Source: Bufo bufo | Taxonomy: Eukaryota; Chordata; Amphibia; Anura; Bufonidae | Assembly: GCF_905171765.1 (NCBI RefSeq) | Contig: NC_053391.1 | Location: 689,373,257-689,437,256 of the forward strand | Direction: 5' to 3' | Length of the DNA stretch: 64,000 bases | Shown: in pieces, positions 44,509 to 56,300 of the stretch | Layout of the letters: each line of letters opens with the position of its first letter | Numbering within the stretch: position 1 is the first letter of the stretch | Notes under the pieces: model-generated | Databases searched by the model: none | The model's input: the letters and a program-made list of their open reading frames with translations, nothing else | What the model was told of the DNA's origin: nothing | Program-made: the position numbers and the translations under genes

Positions 44509-44549
44509 CAGACATGGGCTCTAAGGAGGGTCCCTATCCTTCCATGGTT

Positions 44550-45430
44550 TTAACAAGTTGATGTGGTAGATTTGATAGGGCTTTCTCCTACCTGGCTGAT
44601 GTACCCGGTAGCCTCCTGTGCCTGGAGCATATGCTCTTTCACAATAGGTGTCATTTGAGCTATTCGCTCCTGCAATGTAGTCACATGTTCAATGACACTT
44701 TTGTAAGGCGTGACCTCACTCTCCCAGGTCTCCTTAGCAATATATAACAGGCCTCGTGGGTGCCTTCCATACAACAACTCAAAAGGCGAGAAACCTGTTG
44801 ACACTTGGGGTACCTCTCTGATTGAGAACAGTAGATAAGGCAACAGGTAATCCCAATCTCTGCCATCTTTCTCAACCACTTTTTTCAACATGGCCTTCAA
44901 AGTTTTATTGAAGCGTTCCACCAGGCCATCTGTCTGTGGGTGGTACACTGAGGTACGCAACTGGTTAATTTTTAATACTTTACAGAGATCCTGCATGACC
45001 CTGGACATGAACGGGGTCCCCTGGTCAGTCAGGATCTCCTTGGGCAGCCCTGTTCTGGAGAAAATCTGAAACAGTTCTCTAGCTATAATTTTAGAGGTAG
45101 CTTTCCTCAAGGGCACCGCCTCAGGGTATCGGGTAGCATAATCCATTACCACTAATATATATATTGGTGCCCCCTTGCGGATTTTACCAAAGGCCCGACT
45201 AAATCCATCGCAATTCTCTTGAATGGTATCTCGATAATTGGTAATGGTATTAGAGGGCTGCGGAAGTTTGCGACTGAAGATGTTACTTGGCACGTAGGGC
45301 AGGATTGGCAGTAATCCTTAATTTCTCTGTAGCACCCGGGCCAATAAAACCTCTGCAAAACCCTTTCAAGAGTTTTATCAGCCCCTAAGTGTCCCCCTAA
45401 TACATGGATATGTGCCAGGTCCATTACCAT
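44550..45430 (-). pseudogene. Integrase of the Gmr1-like element
   Basis: Lies upstream of reverse transcriptase in the sense direction. The HHCC finger is visible at 45430-45300: HIHVLGGHLGADKTL ... CQSCPTCQ. The core follows in another frame: VVMDYATRYPEAVPL, ILTDQGTPFMS and TDGLVERFNKTLKAML give the Asp, Asp and Glu of the catalytic triad. FELLYGRHPRG follows. One frameshift near 45175-45200 separates finger and core. No chromodomain seen. Confidence 0.9.
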
Positions 45431-45442
45431 GCGCCGGTATGC

Positions 45443-47072
45443 TTAAGGAACCACGAGCTGTTCAACTAATTCTTCCCAGATTTTAGTCACCCGGTACAAC
45501 AAGTTTTCATTCATTGCAAAGTGAGGGTACCTTTCGTCTGCCCCTGGCTCTTGAGGTGCCCCATTGACTACCCCCACATTGTTTAAGGCCCCTTTTAGAG
45601 TCTCATCTCGGAACTGAGCAGTCCCAAAGTTTCCCTGAGACACCTCTAAGTCGGGGACTGTCTCCTCAAGGGCAGACTCTTCCTCATTCTCACCTACCAT
45701 GGCCGAGAATGGAAAGTCAGGGACCATCTCAGGGTCAAGGAGCACGGGGCTTTCTGCAGCACCAGGGTGTTGCTGCAGTACTGCCTTGGCCCACAGGTCC
45801 CAGAACACAGGACAGTCTCGACCAATGATCATCTCATGCATCAACCCCTGCACTACCCCTACCTGGTGGTATACCGTACACTCTTCTGATTTTAAGGTCA
45901 TCTGGGCTATTGGGTAGACCTTGGTATCACCATGAATGCAGGTGACTCCCAAGGTCTTCCCAGGAACCAACTTATGAGGAATACGGGCCGTTAGGAGCGT
46001 GACCAGGCTCCCCGAGTCCAGAAGTCCCTTTGTGGGGTTGCCATTCACATTAATTGTACAAAAAGGGAGTCCTCCCTCAACATTAGGAACCGCACTACAC
46101 GCAAACAGTGAAGTTAGTCTCCCCACAGGACAGTCCATTTGTTCTGGGCTGATGGGACATTGGGCTGCCATATGTCCCAGGCCACAGCACCTCCAGCAGA
46201 GGACCTCTCTTAAGGACGGCCGTGGCGTTGGTTCTGATAGACTCTTGGCCTCATAACGTCCACCCCGGGGGGGTTTTAGTCCCTTTTTCTGCACTTCAGT
46301 GTCAACCCATGCCTTCCAGTAGGGGGAGTTCAAGGATCCTGAGGCAGCTATGGCTGGCTCTACGGCATAGTACCTCACTACCAAGCCTATTAAGTCATCT
46401 GCAGTCTGCGGATTTCCTTGTGCAACCCAGCACTGTACCGGCTTAGAGAGAGCATGCAGGAATCGGTCCATTACGACCCGCTCCACCATTTTGGCTGGGG
46501 AACAAACATCCGGCTGTAGCCATTTTTGGACGAGGTGCAGTAGATCAAACATTTGGGATCTGGGAGGCTTGCCTCTGGTGCACCCTCTGAGCTCGGACGG
46601 TGATGGTTACCCCTAGACGTGCCAAGATTTCTGCCTTTAGTCGGTAGTATTCCCGTGCATCCTGCAACGATAAGTCATAATACGCCTTCTGGGGTTCGCC
46701 TGAGAGGAAGGGGGCCAGCACCTCGGCCCATTGCTCAGCTGGTAGTCTCTCACGCTCAGCGACCCGCTCAAAGACTGTGAGCAAGGCCTCTACGTCATCC
46801 TCTGCGGTCATTTTTTGTAAGGCAGATTGCACGTTTTTTTCTTCCGCCCACATTCTGTTCAGCCACATACCCCGCTGGTTGTGCTGCCACCCTCTCTCTT
46901 AGGGTTGCAATTTGCTCCGCCAGTAGGCGGTCTCCTGCTGATGTGCATTAGCCTGCCGTTGTTGCTCCAATGCCTGTTGCTGCTGTAGATTGCTCTGCAC
47001 CATCTGCTTGATAAGATCCTTCATTTTCATTGACTCTTGTTGAAGCTCCGCTGCTGCTTTAACCCAGGACAT
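45443..47072 (-). pseudogene. gag and protease of the Gmr1-like element, SCAN-like capsid
   Basis: The ATG at 47072 opens a short Gln-rich, coiled-coil-like N-terminus (MKMKDLIKQMVQSNLQQQQ), which shifts frame near 46905. Next comes the capsid: DDVEALLTVFERVAERERLP and FLSGEPQKAYYDL, then after a one-base shift at about 46550 LHLVQKWLQPDVCSPAKMVE and VVMDRFLHALSKPVQCWV. The last two resemble the SCAN domain of vertebrate zinc-finger proteins. The zinc knuckle is CWRCCGLGHMAAQCP. The protease active site is LLDSGSLVTLL near 46010. The protein ends with an acidic stretch before the integrase. Confidence 0.85.
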
Positions 47073-47225
47073 CAATTGAAAAACTTCCTTTCAACAAAAG
47101 AATCCATTCAGTAATTTAGGCTACTGGGCCTTAAAGATTCTAACCAGAGAAAAAAAAAACAGCTTCTGACATTTAACTTGTTGCTGCTTCAAGCAATCCT
47201 GGGTGTGCCAGCATCCGACACCAAT
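47073..47225 (-). other. Leader with primer-binding region
   Basis: On minus the 5' LTR ends CCCTACA and is followed by ATTGGTGTCGGATGCTGGCA, the expected primer-binding site. I cannot assign the tRNA with confidence. Confidence 0.5.
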
Positions 47226-47791
47226 TGTAGGGATTTCCCAAATGGTAGCCTTCAAATAAATACACAGTAGCCTTTTAGTGGTGGAAATCAAAGTAATAAA
47301 TGTCTTTTATTGTTGGCACACCACAATTCAACAGGCGGTAGTGATCAGCTTACTTCAGCTGACACTTAAAGAAAAACAATTCAGTCTTGAATCTGAAAAA
47401 TCACATAGAAAGTTTTAGGGCACAGTACCGTACTCCCCACGGAGTGGATGGGAACCTTGCTTTGTCCTCTGGTTTTCACTCTACTCCAAAAACACACAGC
47501 TACACAGAGCTCCACCATCAGCCAGGTAATCATCACCCCTGACTCTGCTGGCTGACTTTTTGTAAGCCCGTCAAAACCCAGCCTGGACCATGGGGAACAG
47601 CCACCCACCCTGCACTTTGGCTGCTCCCAGTAAGAGCCGGCCCGGATTAGCTTTTCACAGCTTTGCTAACTATCAAAGTGTCCATCAGCAACTGCTGCGG
47701 ACATATGCACTACTGGCTCCTACTTCACTGAGGCCAGGAACCTCGGTGACACATATCTTCCATCTATGATGGTCCCTTGTGCCTTTCTACA
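47226..47791 (-). repeat. 5' LTR of the Gmr1-like element
   Basis: 566 bp, direct copy of 42472-43059 with scattered substitutions and one 15-bp difference. Confidence 0.9.
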
Positions 47792-48135
47792 AGTCACACA
47801 GAGAAAGCTTCACTTCATTCCAACATCTCCTTATTGGTGCAGGATTCCTTCCATCAATGAGTGTACTATACTTTGCAGTCATGGATGGGTTTGCTATGAG
47901 CAGGTTTGGGATCCTGAACCCCGACTGTATAAGGCCATGCTAGTGGCTTAGTGACCAGGTTCACTGTAATGCCACAGTTAAACACAAGCTTGATATCCAG
48001 TTATATTGGGTGACACCAACCATTCTACTATGGAGGATTTTTATTTAAAATTAGAATGACGGGGCCCATTGAAAGTCATTGTCCAGTACATGCCTTAGGG
48101 TCAATAGTCACTGGTGTAAGAAGCTCTCACATTTA
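47792..48135. other. Unassigned
   Basis: No element recognised between the LTR element and the Tc1 terminus. Confidence 0.4.
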
Positions 48136-48436
48136 CAGGAGCATCTCAACATATTAGAATATCATTGAAAAGTTAATTGATTCCAGTAATTTAATTAAAA
48201 AACAGAAGCATGTATATTCTGTAGATTCATTACACACAGAATGATCTATGTAAAGGGTTTATTTCTTTTAATGTTGATGACTATGGCTTACAACTAATAA
48301 AAACCCAAAAGTCAGGATCCCCAAAAAAGTTTAATATTGTAGACTACAAAGTTTTTCAGAAACTTTAAAATGGTCCCTCAGCCTGTTTCAGTAGACTACA
48401 CAATCATGGGAAAGACTGATGACTTGACAGTTGTCC

Positions 48437-48739
48437 AGAAGACTTCACAAGGGGGAAAGGCCTCAAAAGATCATTGCTAAAGAATCTAGCTGTTCACAGT
48501 GTGCTGTATCCAAGCATATTAATGGACATCTGAGTGGAAGGAAAAAGTGTGGCAGAAAAAGGTACACAGGCAACAGGGATAACCGCAGCCTTGAAAGGAT
48601 TGTCAAGAAAAGGCCATCTAAGAATTTGGGGGAGATTCTCAAGGAGTGGACTCCGGCTGAAGTCAGTGCTTCAAGAGCTGCCACACACAGAAATATCCAG
48701 GATATGAGCTACAAGTGTCACATTCCTTGTGTCAAGCCA
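48437..48739 (+). pseudogene. Tc1 transposase, DNA-binding part
   Basis: The frame reads KGERPQKIIAKESSCSQCAV, then GRKKCGRKRYTGNRDNRSL (basic linker with a GRPR-like hook), and KECHI-type end MSYKCHIPCVKPL. These are the paired helix-turn-helix domains of a Tc1 transposase. It reads cleanly up to the hAT insertion at 48747. Confidence 0.8.
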
Positions 48740-48842
48740 CTCATGACTAGGGATGAGCGAACCCGAACCCGAACATTTTCGTAAAAGTCCGTGTTCGGGT
48801 TCGGTGTTGGGCGCTTTCTTGGCGCTTTTTGAAAGGCTGCAA

Positions 48843-48956
48843 AGCAGCCAATCAACAAGCGTCATACTACTTGCCCCAAGAGGCCATCACAGCCTTGCCT
48901 ACTATTGGCATGGCTGTGATTGGCCAGTGCAGCATGTGACCCAGCCTCTATATAAG
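48843..48956 (+). promoter_or_regulatory. Candidate promoter of hAT element 3
   Basis: CAGCCAATCAAC (CCAAT box) near 48844, GATTGGCC (inverted CCAAT) near 48919 and TATATAAG at 48949-48956. The spacing is that of a standard pol II promoter and is kept in element 2. Confidence 0.5.
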
Positions 48957-49207
48957 CTTGGGTCACGTAGCGCTGCACGTCACTCTGCTGATTCAAGCAT
49001 AGGGAGAGGTTGCAGCTGCGACGATAGGGCGAGATTAGGCAGATTAACTCCTCCAAAATACTTCATTCTGTGATCGATCTGCAGCTGTGGATCATTGAAG
49101 TGCTAATATCGACTTGCTCACTTTTTTGAGGCTGCCCAGAGCGTTTTTAGATCACTTTTTTCTGGGGTGATCGGCGGCCATTTTGTGGCTTGTGGTGCGC
49201 CAGCACA

Positions 49208-49370
49208 AGCTATTACCAAGTGTATTTAACCATCAATAGTGTGGTTATTTTGTGCTATATCCTACATCAGCTGCAGGCTGAGCCTGTGTCACCAAAGTGC
49301 ATTTAACCATCAACAGTGTGGTTATTTTTTGGCCATATACTACATCTGGTGCAGGCTGAGCCTGTCACCC
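49208..49370. repeat. Leader duplication, about 85 bp
   Basis: ATTTAACCATCAATAGTGTGG and ATTTAACCATCAACAGTGTGG start two units. Each ends GCAGGCTGAGCCTGT. Confidence 0.75.
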
Positions 49371-49411
49371 AGCGCCTAAAAAATAGACCTGACATTTCTA
49401 TTCAACCAAAT

Positions 49412-49762
49412 CTGTACTGTTTTAGCTGGTCAAGTTATTTGTAGTGACCGTAAAAGCACACTTTTTGTTAAGGGTTGAAAAACTATTCCCAAATTTGCCA
49501 TTCTCAAAATAACTAGTTTCTGGTATATGAGGCCTACTTGAAATCTATCCCAAAAAGGATATCTTACATTCAAGGTGCTGATAGTGTCATTCAGAAAAAC
49601 CTAAGACACACGCTACCGTGCAGATAGAAGTCTGATTCTGTGATTAAACCTATACCAAATCTGTACTGTTTTAGCTGGTCAAGTTATTTGTAGTCACCGT
49701 AAAAGCATACTTTTTGTTCTGGGTTGAAAAACTATTCCCAAATTTGCCATTCTCAAAATTGT
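49412..49762. repeat. Direct repeat of 105 bp, 235 bp apart
   Basis: CCAAATCTGTACTGTTTTAG to CAAATTTGCCATTCTCAAAA occurs at 49418-49520 and 49654-49760, nearly identical. The second copy ends 17 bp before the transposase ATG. Confidence 0.85.
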
Positions 49763-49776
49763 GGTGAACGGGAACA

Positions 49777-52700
49777 ATGAGGAAAACATCTAATAAGGGA
49801 CGCGGACGTGGACATGGTCGTGGTGGTGTTAGTGGACCCTCTCGTGCTGGGAGAGGACGTGGCCGTTCTGCCACAGCCACACGTCCTAGTGAACCAACTA
49901 CCTCAGGTCCCAGTAGCCAGCAGAATTTACAGCGATATTTGGTGGGGCCCAATGCCGTTCTAAGGATGGTAAGGCCTGAGCAGGTACAGGCATTAGTCTA
50001 TTGGGTGGCCGACAGTGGATCCAGCACGTTCACATTATCTCCCACCCAGTCTTCTGCAGAAAGTGCACAGATGGCGCATGAAAACCAAGCCCATCGGTCT
50101 GTCACATCACCCCCATGCATATCAGGGAAACTGTCTGAGCCTCAAGTTATGCAGCAGTCTCTTATGCTGTTTGAAGACTCTGCTGCCAGGGTTTCCCAAG
50201 GGCATCCACCTAGCCCTTCCCCAGGGGTGGAAGAGATAGAATGCACTAACGCACAACCACTTATTTTTCCTGATGATGAGGACATGGGAATACCACCTCA
50301 GCACGTCTCTGATGATGACGAAACACAGGTGCCAACTGCTGCGTCTTTCTGCAGTGTGCAGACTGAACAGGAGGTCAGGGATCAAGACTGGGTGGAAGAC
50401 GATGCAGGGGACGATGAGGTCCTAGACCCCACATGGAATGAAGGTCGTGCCACTGACTTTCACAGTTCGGAGGAAGAGGCAGTGGTGAGACCGAGCCAAC
50501 AGCGTAGCAAAAGAGGGAGCAGTGGGCAAAAGCAGAACACCTGCCGCCAAGAGACTCCGCCTGCTACTGACCGCCGCCATCTGGGACCGAGCACCCCAAA
50601 GGCAGCTTCAAGGAGTTCCCTGGCATGGCACTTCTTCAAACAATGTGCTGACGACAAGACCCGAGTGGTTTGCACGCTGTGCCATCAGAGCCTGAAGCGA
50701 GGCATTAACGTTCTGAACCTTAGCACAACCTGCATGACCAGGCACCTGCATGCAAAGCATGAACTGCAGTGGAGTAAACACCTTAAAAACAAGGAAGTCA
50801 CTCAGGCTCCCCCTTCTACCTCTTCTGCTGCTGCCGCCTCGGCATCTTCTGCTGCTGCCGCCGCCTCGGCCTCTTCTGCTGCTGCTGCCGCCGCCTCGGC
50901 CTCTTCCTCTGCCTCTGGAGGAACGTTGGCACCTGCCGCCCAGCAAACATGGGATGTACCACCAACACCACCACCTGCGTCACCAAGCATCTCAACCATG
51001 TCACACGGCAGCGTTCAGCTCTCCATCTCACAAACATTTGAGAGAAAGCGTAAATTCCCACCTAGCCACCCTCGATCCCTGGCCCTGAATGCCAGCATTT
51101 CTAAACTACTGGCCTATGAAATGCTGTCATTTAGGCTGGTGGACACACACAGCTTCAAACAGCTCATGTCACTTGCTGTCCCACAGTATGTTGTTCCCAG
51201 CCGCCACTACTTCTCCAAGAGAGCCGTGCCTTCCCTGCACAAACAAGTGTCCGATAAAATCAAGTGTGCACTGCGCAACGCCATCTGTGGCAAGGTCCAC
51301 CTAACCACAGATACGTGGACCAGTAAGCACGGCCAGGGACGCTATATCTCCCTAACTGCACACTGGGTAAATGTAGTGGCGGCTGGGCCCCAGGCGGAGA
51401 GCTGTTTGGCGCACGTCCTTCCGCCGCCAAGGATCGCAGGGCAACATTCTTTGCCTCCTGTCTTCTCCTCCTCCTACTCAGCTTCCGCCTCCTCTTCTTC
51501 CACCTGCTCATCCAGTCAGCCACACACCTTCACCACCAACTTCAGCACAGCCCGGGGTAAACGTCAGCAGGCCATTCTGAAACTCATATGTTTGGGGGAC
51601 AGGCCCCACACCGCACAGGAGTTGTGGGGGGGGGTATAGAACAACAGACCGACGAGTGGTTGCTGCCGGTGAGCCTCAAGCCCGGCCTGGTGGTGTGCGA
51701 TAATGGGCGAAATCTCGTTGCAGCTCTGGGACTAGCCGGTTTGACGCACATCCCTTGCCTGGCGCATGTGCTGAATTTGGTGGTGCAGAAGTTCATTTGC
51801 AACTACCCCGACATGTCAGAGCTGCTGCATAAAGTGCGGGCCGCCTGTTTGCGCTTCCGGCGTTCACACCCTGCCGCTGCTCGCCTGTCTGCGCTACAGC
51901 GTAACTTCGGCCTTCCCGCTCACCGCCTCATATGCGACGTACCCACCAGGTGGAACTCCACCTTGCATATGCTGGACAGACTGTGCGAGCAGCAGCAGGT
52001 CATAGTGGAGTTTCAGCTGCAGCACGCACGGGTCAGTCGCACTGCGGATCAGACACACTTCACCACCAATGACTGGGCCTCCATGCGAGACCTGTGTGCC
52101 CTGTTGCGTTGTTTCGAGTACTCCACCAACATGGCCAGTGACGATGACGCCGTTATCAGCGTTACAATACCACTTCTATGTCTCCTTGAGAAAACACTTA
52201 GGGCGATGATGGAAGAGGAGGTGGCCCAGGAGAAAGAGGAGGAAGAGGGGTCATTTTTAGCACTTTCAGGCCAGTCTCTTTGAAGTGACTCAGAGGGAGG
52301 TTTTTTGCAACACCAGAGGCCAGGTACAAATGTGGCCAGACAGGGCCCACTACTGGAGGACGAGGAGGACGAGGATGAGGAGGAGGTGGAGGAGGATGAG
52401 GATGAAGCATGTTCACAGCGGGGTGGCACCCAAAGCAGCTCGGGCCTATCACTGGTGCGTGGCTGGGGGGGAAACACAGGACGATGACGATACGCCTCCC
52501 ACAGAGGACAGCTTGTCCTTACCTCTGGGCAGCCTGGCACACATGAGCGACTACATGCTGCAGTGCCTGCGCAACGACAGCAGAGTTGCCCACATTTTAA
52601 CGTGTGCGGACTACTGGGTTGCCACCCTGCTGGATCCCCGGTACAAAGACAATGTGCCCACCTTACTTCCTACACTGGAGCGTGATAGGAAGATGCGCGA

Positions 52701-53236
52701 GTACAAGCGCACGTTGGTAGACGCGCTACTGAGAGCATTCCCAAATGTCACAGGGGAACCAGTGGAAGCCCAAGGCGAAGGCAGAGGAGGAGCAAGAGGT
52801 CGCCAACGCAGCTGTGTCACGGCCAGCTCCTCTGAGGGCAGGGTTAGCATGGCAGAGATGTGGAAAAGTTATGTCACCACGCCACAGCTAACTGCACCAC
52901 CACCTGATACGGAACGTGTTAGCAGGAGGCAACATTTCACTAACATGGTGGAACAGTACCTGTGCACACCCCTCCACGTACTGACTGATGGTTCGGCCCC
53001 ATTCAACTTCTGGGTCTCCAAATTGTCCACGTGGCCAGAGCTAGCCTTTTATGCCTTGGAGGTGCTGGCCTGCCCGGCGGCCAGCGTTTTGTCTGAACGT
53101 GTATTCAGCACGGCAGGGTGGCGTCATTACAGACAAACTCAGCCGCCTGTCTACAGCCAATGTGGACAAGCTGACGTTCATAAAAATGAACCAGGCATGG
53201 ATCCCACAGGACCTGTCCATCCCTTGTGCAGATTAG
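49777..53236 (+). pseudogene. hAT transposase 3 (BED finger, core, hATC)
   Basis: The ATG at 49777 opens 620 codons without a stop. The N-terminus is basic and Gly-Arg-rich (NKGRGRGHGRGGVSGP). The BED finger is at about 50650-50790 (VVCTLCHQS ... TCMTRHLHAKHELQWS). An Ala-Ser run follows. The core reads TTDTWTSKHGQGRYISLTAH, CDNGRNLVAALGL, CLAHVLNLVVQKF and DVPTRWNSTLHMLDRL. The hATC region reads LEVLACPAASVLSERVFSTAG. Lesions: extra G in a G run at about 51629, TGA at 52281, extra G in G7 at 52465-52471 (shared with copy 2), and a small shift at about 53116. It ends near 53236 (QAWIPQDLSIPCAD). A few indels, two of them in G runs, separate it from an open frame. Confidence 0.9.
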
Positions 53237-53354
53237 ATATTAACTACCTCCCCTTAACAATATATTATTCTACTCCAGGGCACTTCCTCATTCAATACTA
53301 TTTTTAATTTCATTTTACCATTATATTGTGGGGCAACCCAAAGTTGAATGAAAC

Positions 53355-56300
53355 TCTCCTCTGTCTGGGTGCCGGGGCCTAAATGTGTGACAGTGGCCTG
53401 TTCCAGTGGTGGGTGAAGTGAAGCCTGATTCTCTGATATGACATGAAGACTTATTCTGTGCTGACATAAGGCCAGATTCTCTGTTACGCGACCTCTCTCC
53501 TCTGCCTGGGTGCCTGGGCCTAAATATGTGACAGTGGCCTGTTCCAGTGGTGGGTGACGTGAAGCCTGATTCTCTGCTATGACATGAAGACAGATTCTGT
53601 GCTGACATAAGGCCAGATTCTCTGTTACGGGACCTCTCTCCGCTGCCTGGGTGCCTGGGCCTAAATGTGTGACAGTGGCCTGTTCCAGTGGTGGGTGACG
53701 TGAAGCCTGATTCTCTGCTATGACATGAAGACAGATTCTGCGCTGACATAAGGCCAGATTCTCTGTTACAGGACCTCTCTCCTCTGCCTGGGCCTAAATG
53801 TGTGACAGTGGCCTGTTCCAGTGGTGGGTGACGTGAAGCCTGATTCTCTGCTATGACATGAAGACAGATTCTGCGCTGACATAAGGCCAGATTCTCTGTT
53901 ACGGGACCTCTCTCCTCTGCCTGGGCCTAAATGTGTGACAGTGGCCTGTTAAAGTGGTGGGTGACGTGAAGCCTGATTCTCTGCTATGACATGAAGACAG
54001 ATTCTGCGCTGACATAAGGCCAGATTCTCTGTTACGGGACCTCTCTCCTCTGCCTGGGTGCCTGGGCCTAAATGTGTGACAGTGGCCTGTTCCAGTGGTG
54101 GGTGACGTGAAGCCTGATTCTCTGCTATGACATGAAGACAGATTCTGCGCTGACATAAGGCCAGATTCTCTGTTACGGGACCTCTCTCCTCTGCCTGGGT
54201 GCCTGGGCCTAAATGTGTGACAGTGGCCTGTTCCAGTGGTGGGTGACGTGAAGCCTGATTCTCTGCTATGACATGAAGACAGATTCTGCGCTGACATAAG
54301 GCCAGATTCTCTGTTACGGGACCTCTCTCCTCTGCCTGGGTGCCTGGGCCAAAATGTGTGACAGTGGCCTGTTCCAGTGGTGGGTGACGTGAAGCCTGAT
54401 TCTCTGCTATGACATGAAGACAGATTCTGCGCTGACATAAGGCCAGATTCTCTGTTACGGGACCTCTCTCCTCTGCCTGGGTGCCTGGGCCTAAATGTGT
54501 GACAGTGGCCTGTTCCAGTGGTGGGTGACGTGAAGCCTGATTCTCTGCTATGACATGAAGACAGATTCTGTGATGCCATAAGGCCAGATTCTCTGTTACG
54601 GGACCTCTCTCCTCTGCCTGGGTGCCTGGGCCTAAATGTGTGACAGTGGCCTGTTCCAGTGGTGGGTGACGTGAAGCCTGATTCTCTGCTAGGACATGAA
54701 GACAGATTCTGCGCTGACATAAGGCCAGATTCTCTGTTACGGTAACTCTCTCCTCTGCCTGGGTGCCTGGGCCTAAATGTGTGACAGTGGCCTGTTCCAG
54801 TGGTGGGTGACGTGAAGCCTGATTCTCTGCTATGACATGAAGACAGATTCTGTGCTGACATAAGGCCAGATTCTCTGTTACGGGACCTCTCTCCTCTGCC
54901 TGGGTGCCTGGGCCTAAATGTGTGACAGTGGCCTGTTCCAGTGGTGGGTGACGTGAAGCCTGATTCTCTGCTATGACATGAAGACAGATTCTGCGCTGAC
55001 ATAAGGCCTGATTCTCTGTTACGGGACCTCTCTCCTCTGCCTGGGCCTAAATGTGTGACAGTGGCCTGTTCCAGTGGTGGGTGATGTGAAGCCTGATTCT
55101 CTGCTATGACATGAAGACAGATTCTGCGCTGACATAAGGCCAGATTCTCTGTTACGGGACCTCTCTCCTCTGCCTGGGCCTAAATGTGTGACAGTGGCCT
55201 GTTCCAGTGGTGGGTGACGTGAAGCCTGATTCTCTGCTATGACATGAAGACAGATTCTGCGCTGACATAAGGCCAGATTCTCTGTTACGGGACCTCTCTC
55301 CTCTGCCTGGGCCTAAATGTGTGACAGTGGCCTGTTCCAGTGGTGGGTGACGTGAAGCCTGATTCTCTGCTATGACATGAAGACAGATTCTGCGCTGACA
55401 TAAGGCCAGATTCTCTGTTACGGGACCTCTCTCCTCTGCCTGGGTGCCTGGGCCTAAATGTGTGACAGTGGCCTGTTCCAGTGGTGGGTGACGTGAAGCC
55501 TGATTCTCTGCTATGACATGAAGACAGATTCTGTGATGCCATAAGGCCAGATTCTCTGTTACGGGACCTCTCTCCTCTGCCTGGGTGCCTGGGCCTAAAT
55601 GTGTGACAGTGGCCAGTTCCAGTGGTGGGTGACGTGAAGCCTGATTCTCTGCTATGACATGAAGACAGATTCTGCGCTGACATAAGGCCAGATTCTCTGT
55701 TAAGGGACCTCTCTCCTCTGCCTGGGTGCCTGGGCCTAAATGTGTGACAGTGGCCAGTTCCAGTGGTGGGTGACGTGAAGCCTGATTCTCTGCTATGACA
55801 TGAAGACAGATTCTGCGCTGACATAAGGCCAGATTCTCTGTTACGGGACCTCTCTCCTCTGCCTGGGTGCCTGGGCCTAAATGTGTGACAGTGGCCTGTT
55901 CCAGTGGTGGGTGACGTGAAGCCTAATTCTCTGCTATGACATGAAGACAGATTCTGTGATGCCATAAGGCCAGATTCTCTGTTACGGGACCTATCTCCTC
56001 TGCCTGTGTGCCTGGGCCTAAATGTGTGACAGTGGCCTGTTCCAGTGGTGGGTGACGTGAAGCCTGATTCTCTGCTATGACATGAAGACAGATTCTGCGC
56101 TGACATAAGGCCAGATTCTCTGTTACGGGACCTCTCTCCTCTGCCTAGGTGCCTGGGCCTAAATGTGTGACAGTGGCCTGTTCCAGTGGTGGGTGACGTG
56201 AAGCCTGATTCTCTGCTATGACATGAAGACTGATTCTGCGCTGACATAAGGCCAGATTCTCTGTTACGGGACCTCTCTCCTCTGCCTGGGTGCCTGGGCC

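Larger units (their letters stand above)
42472..47791 (-). mobile_element. Gmr1-like Ty3/gypsy retrotransposon, full length
   Basis: LTRs at 42472-43059 and 47226-47791 start TGTAGAG or TGTAGGG and end TTTCTACA. The 4-bp duplication AGTC lies at 42468-42471 and 47792-47795. Reading on minus, the order is gag, protease, integrase, reverse transcriptase, RNase H. Integrase before reverse transcriptase is the defining trait of the Gmr1 lineage, unlike ordinary gypsy elements. All domains are present, with frameshifts in gag and integrase. Confidence 0.9.
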
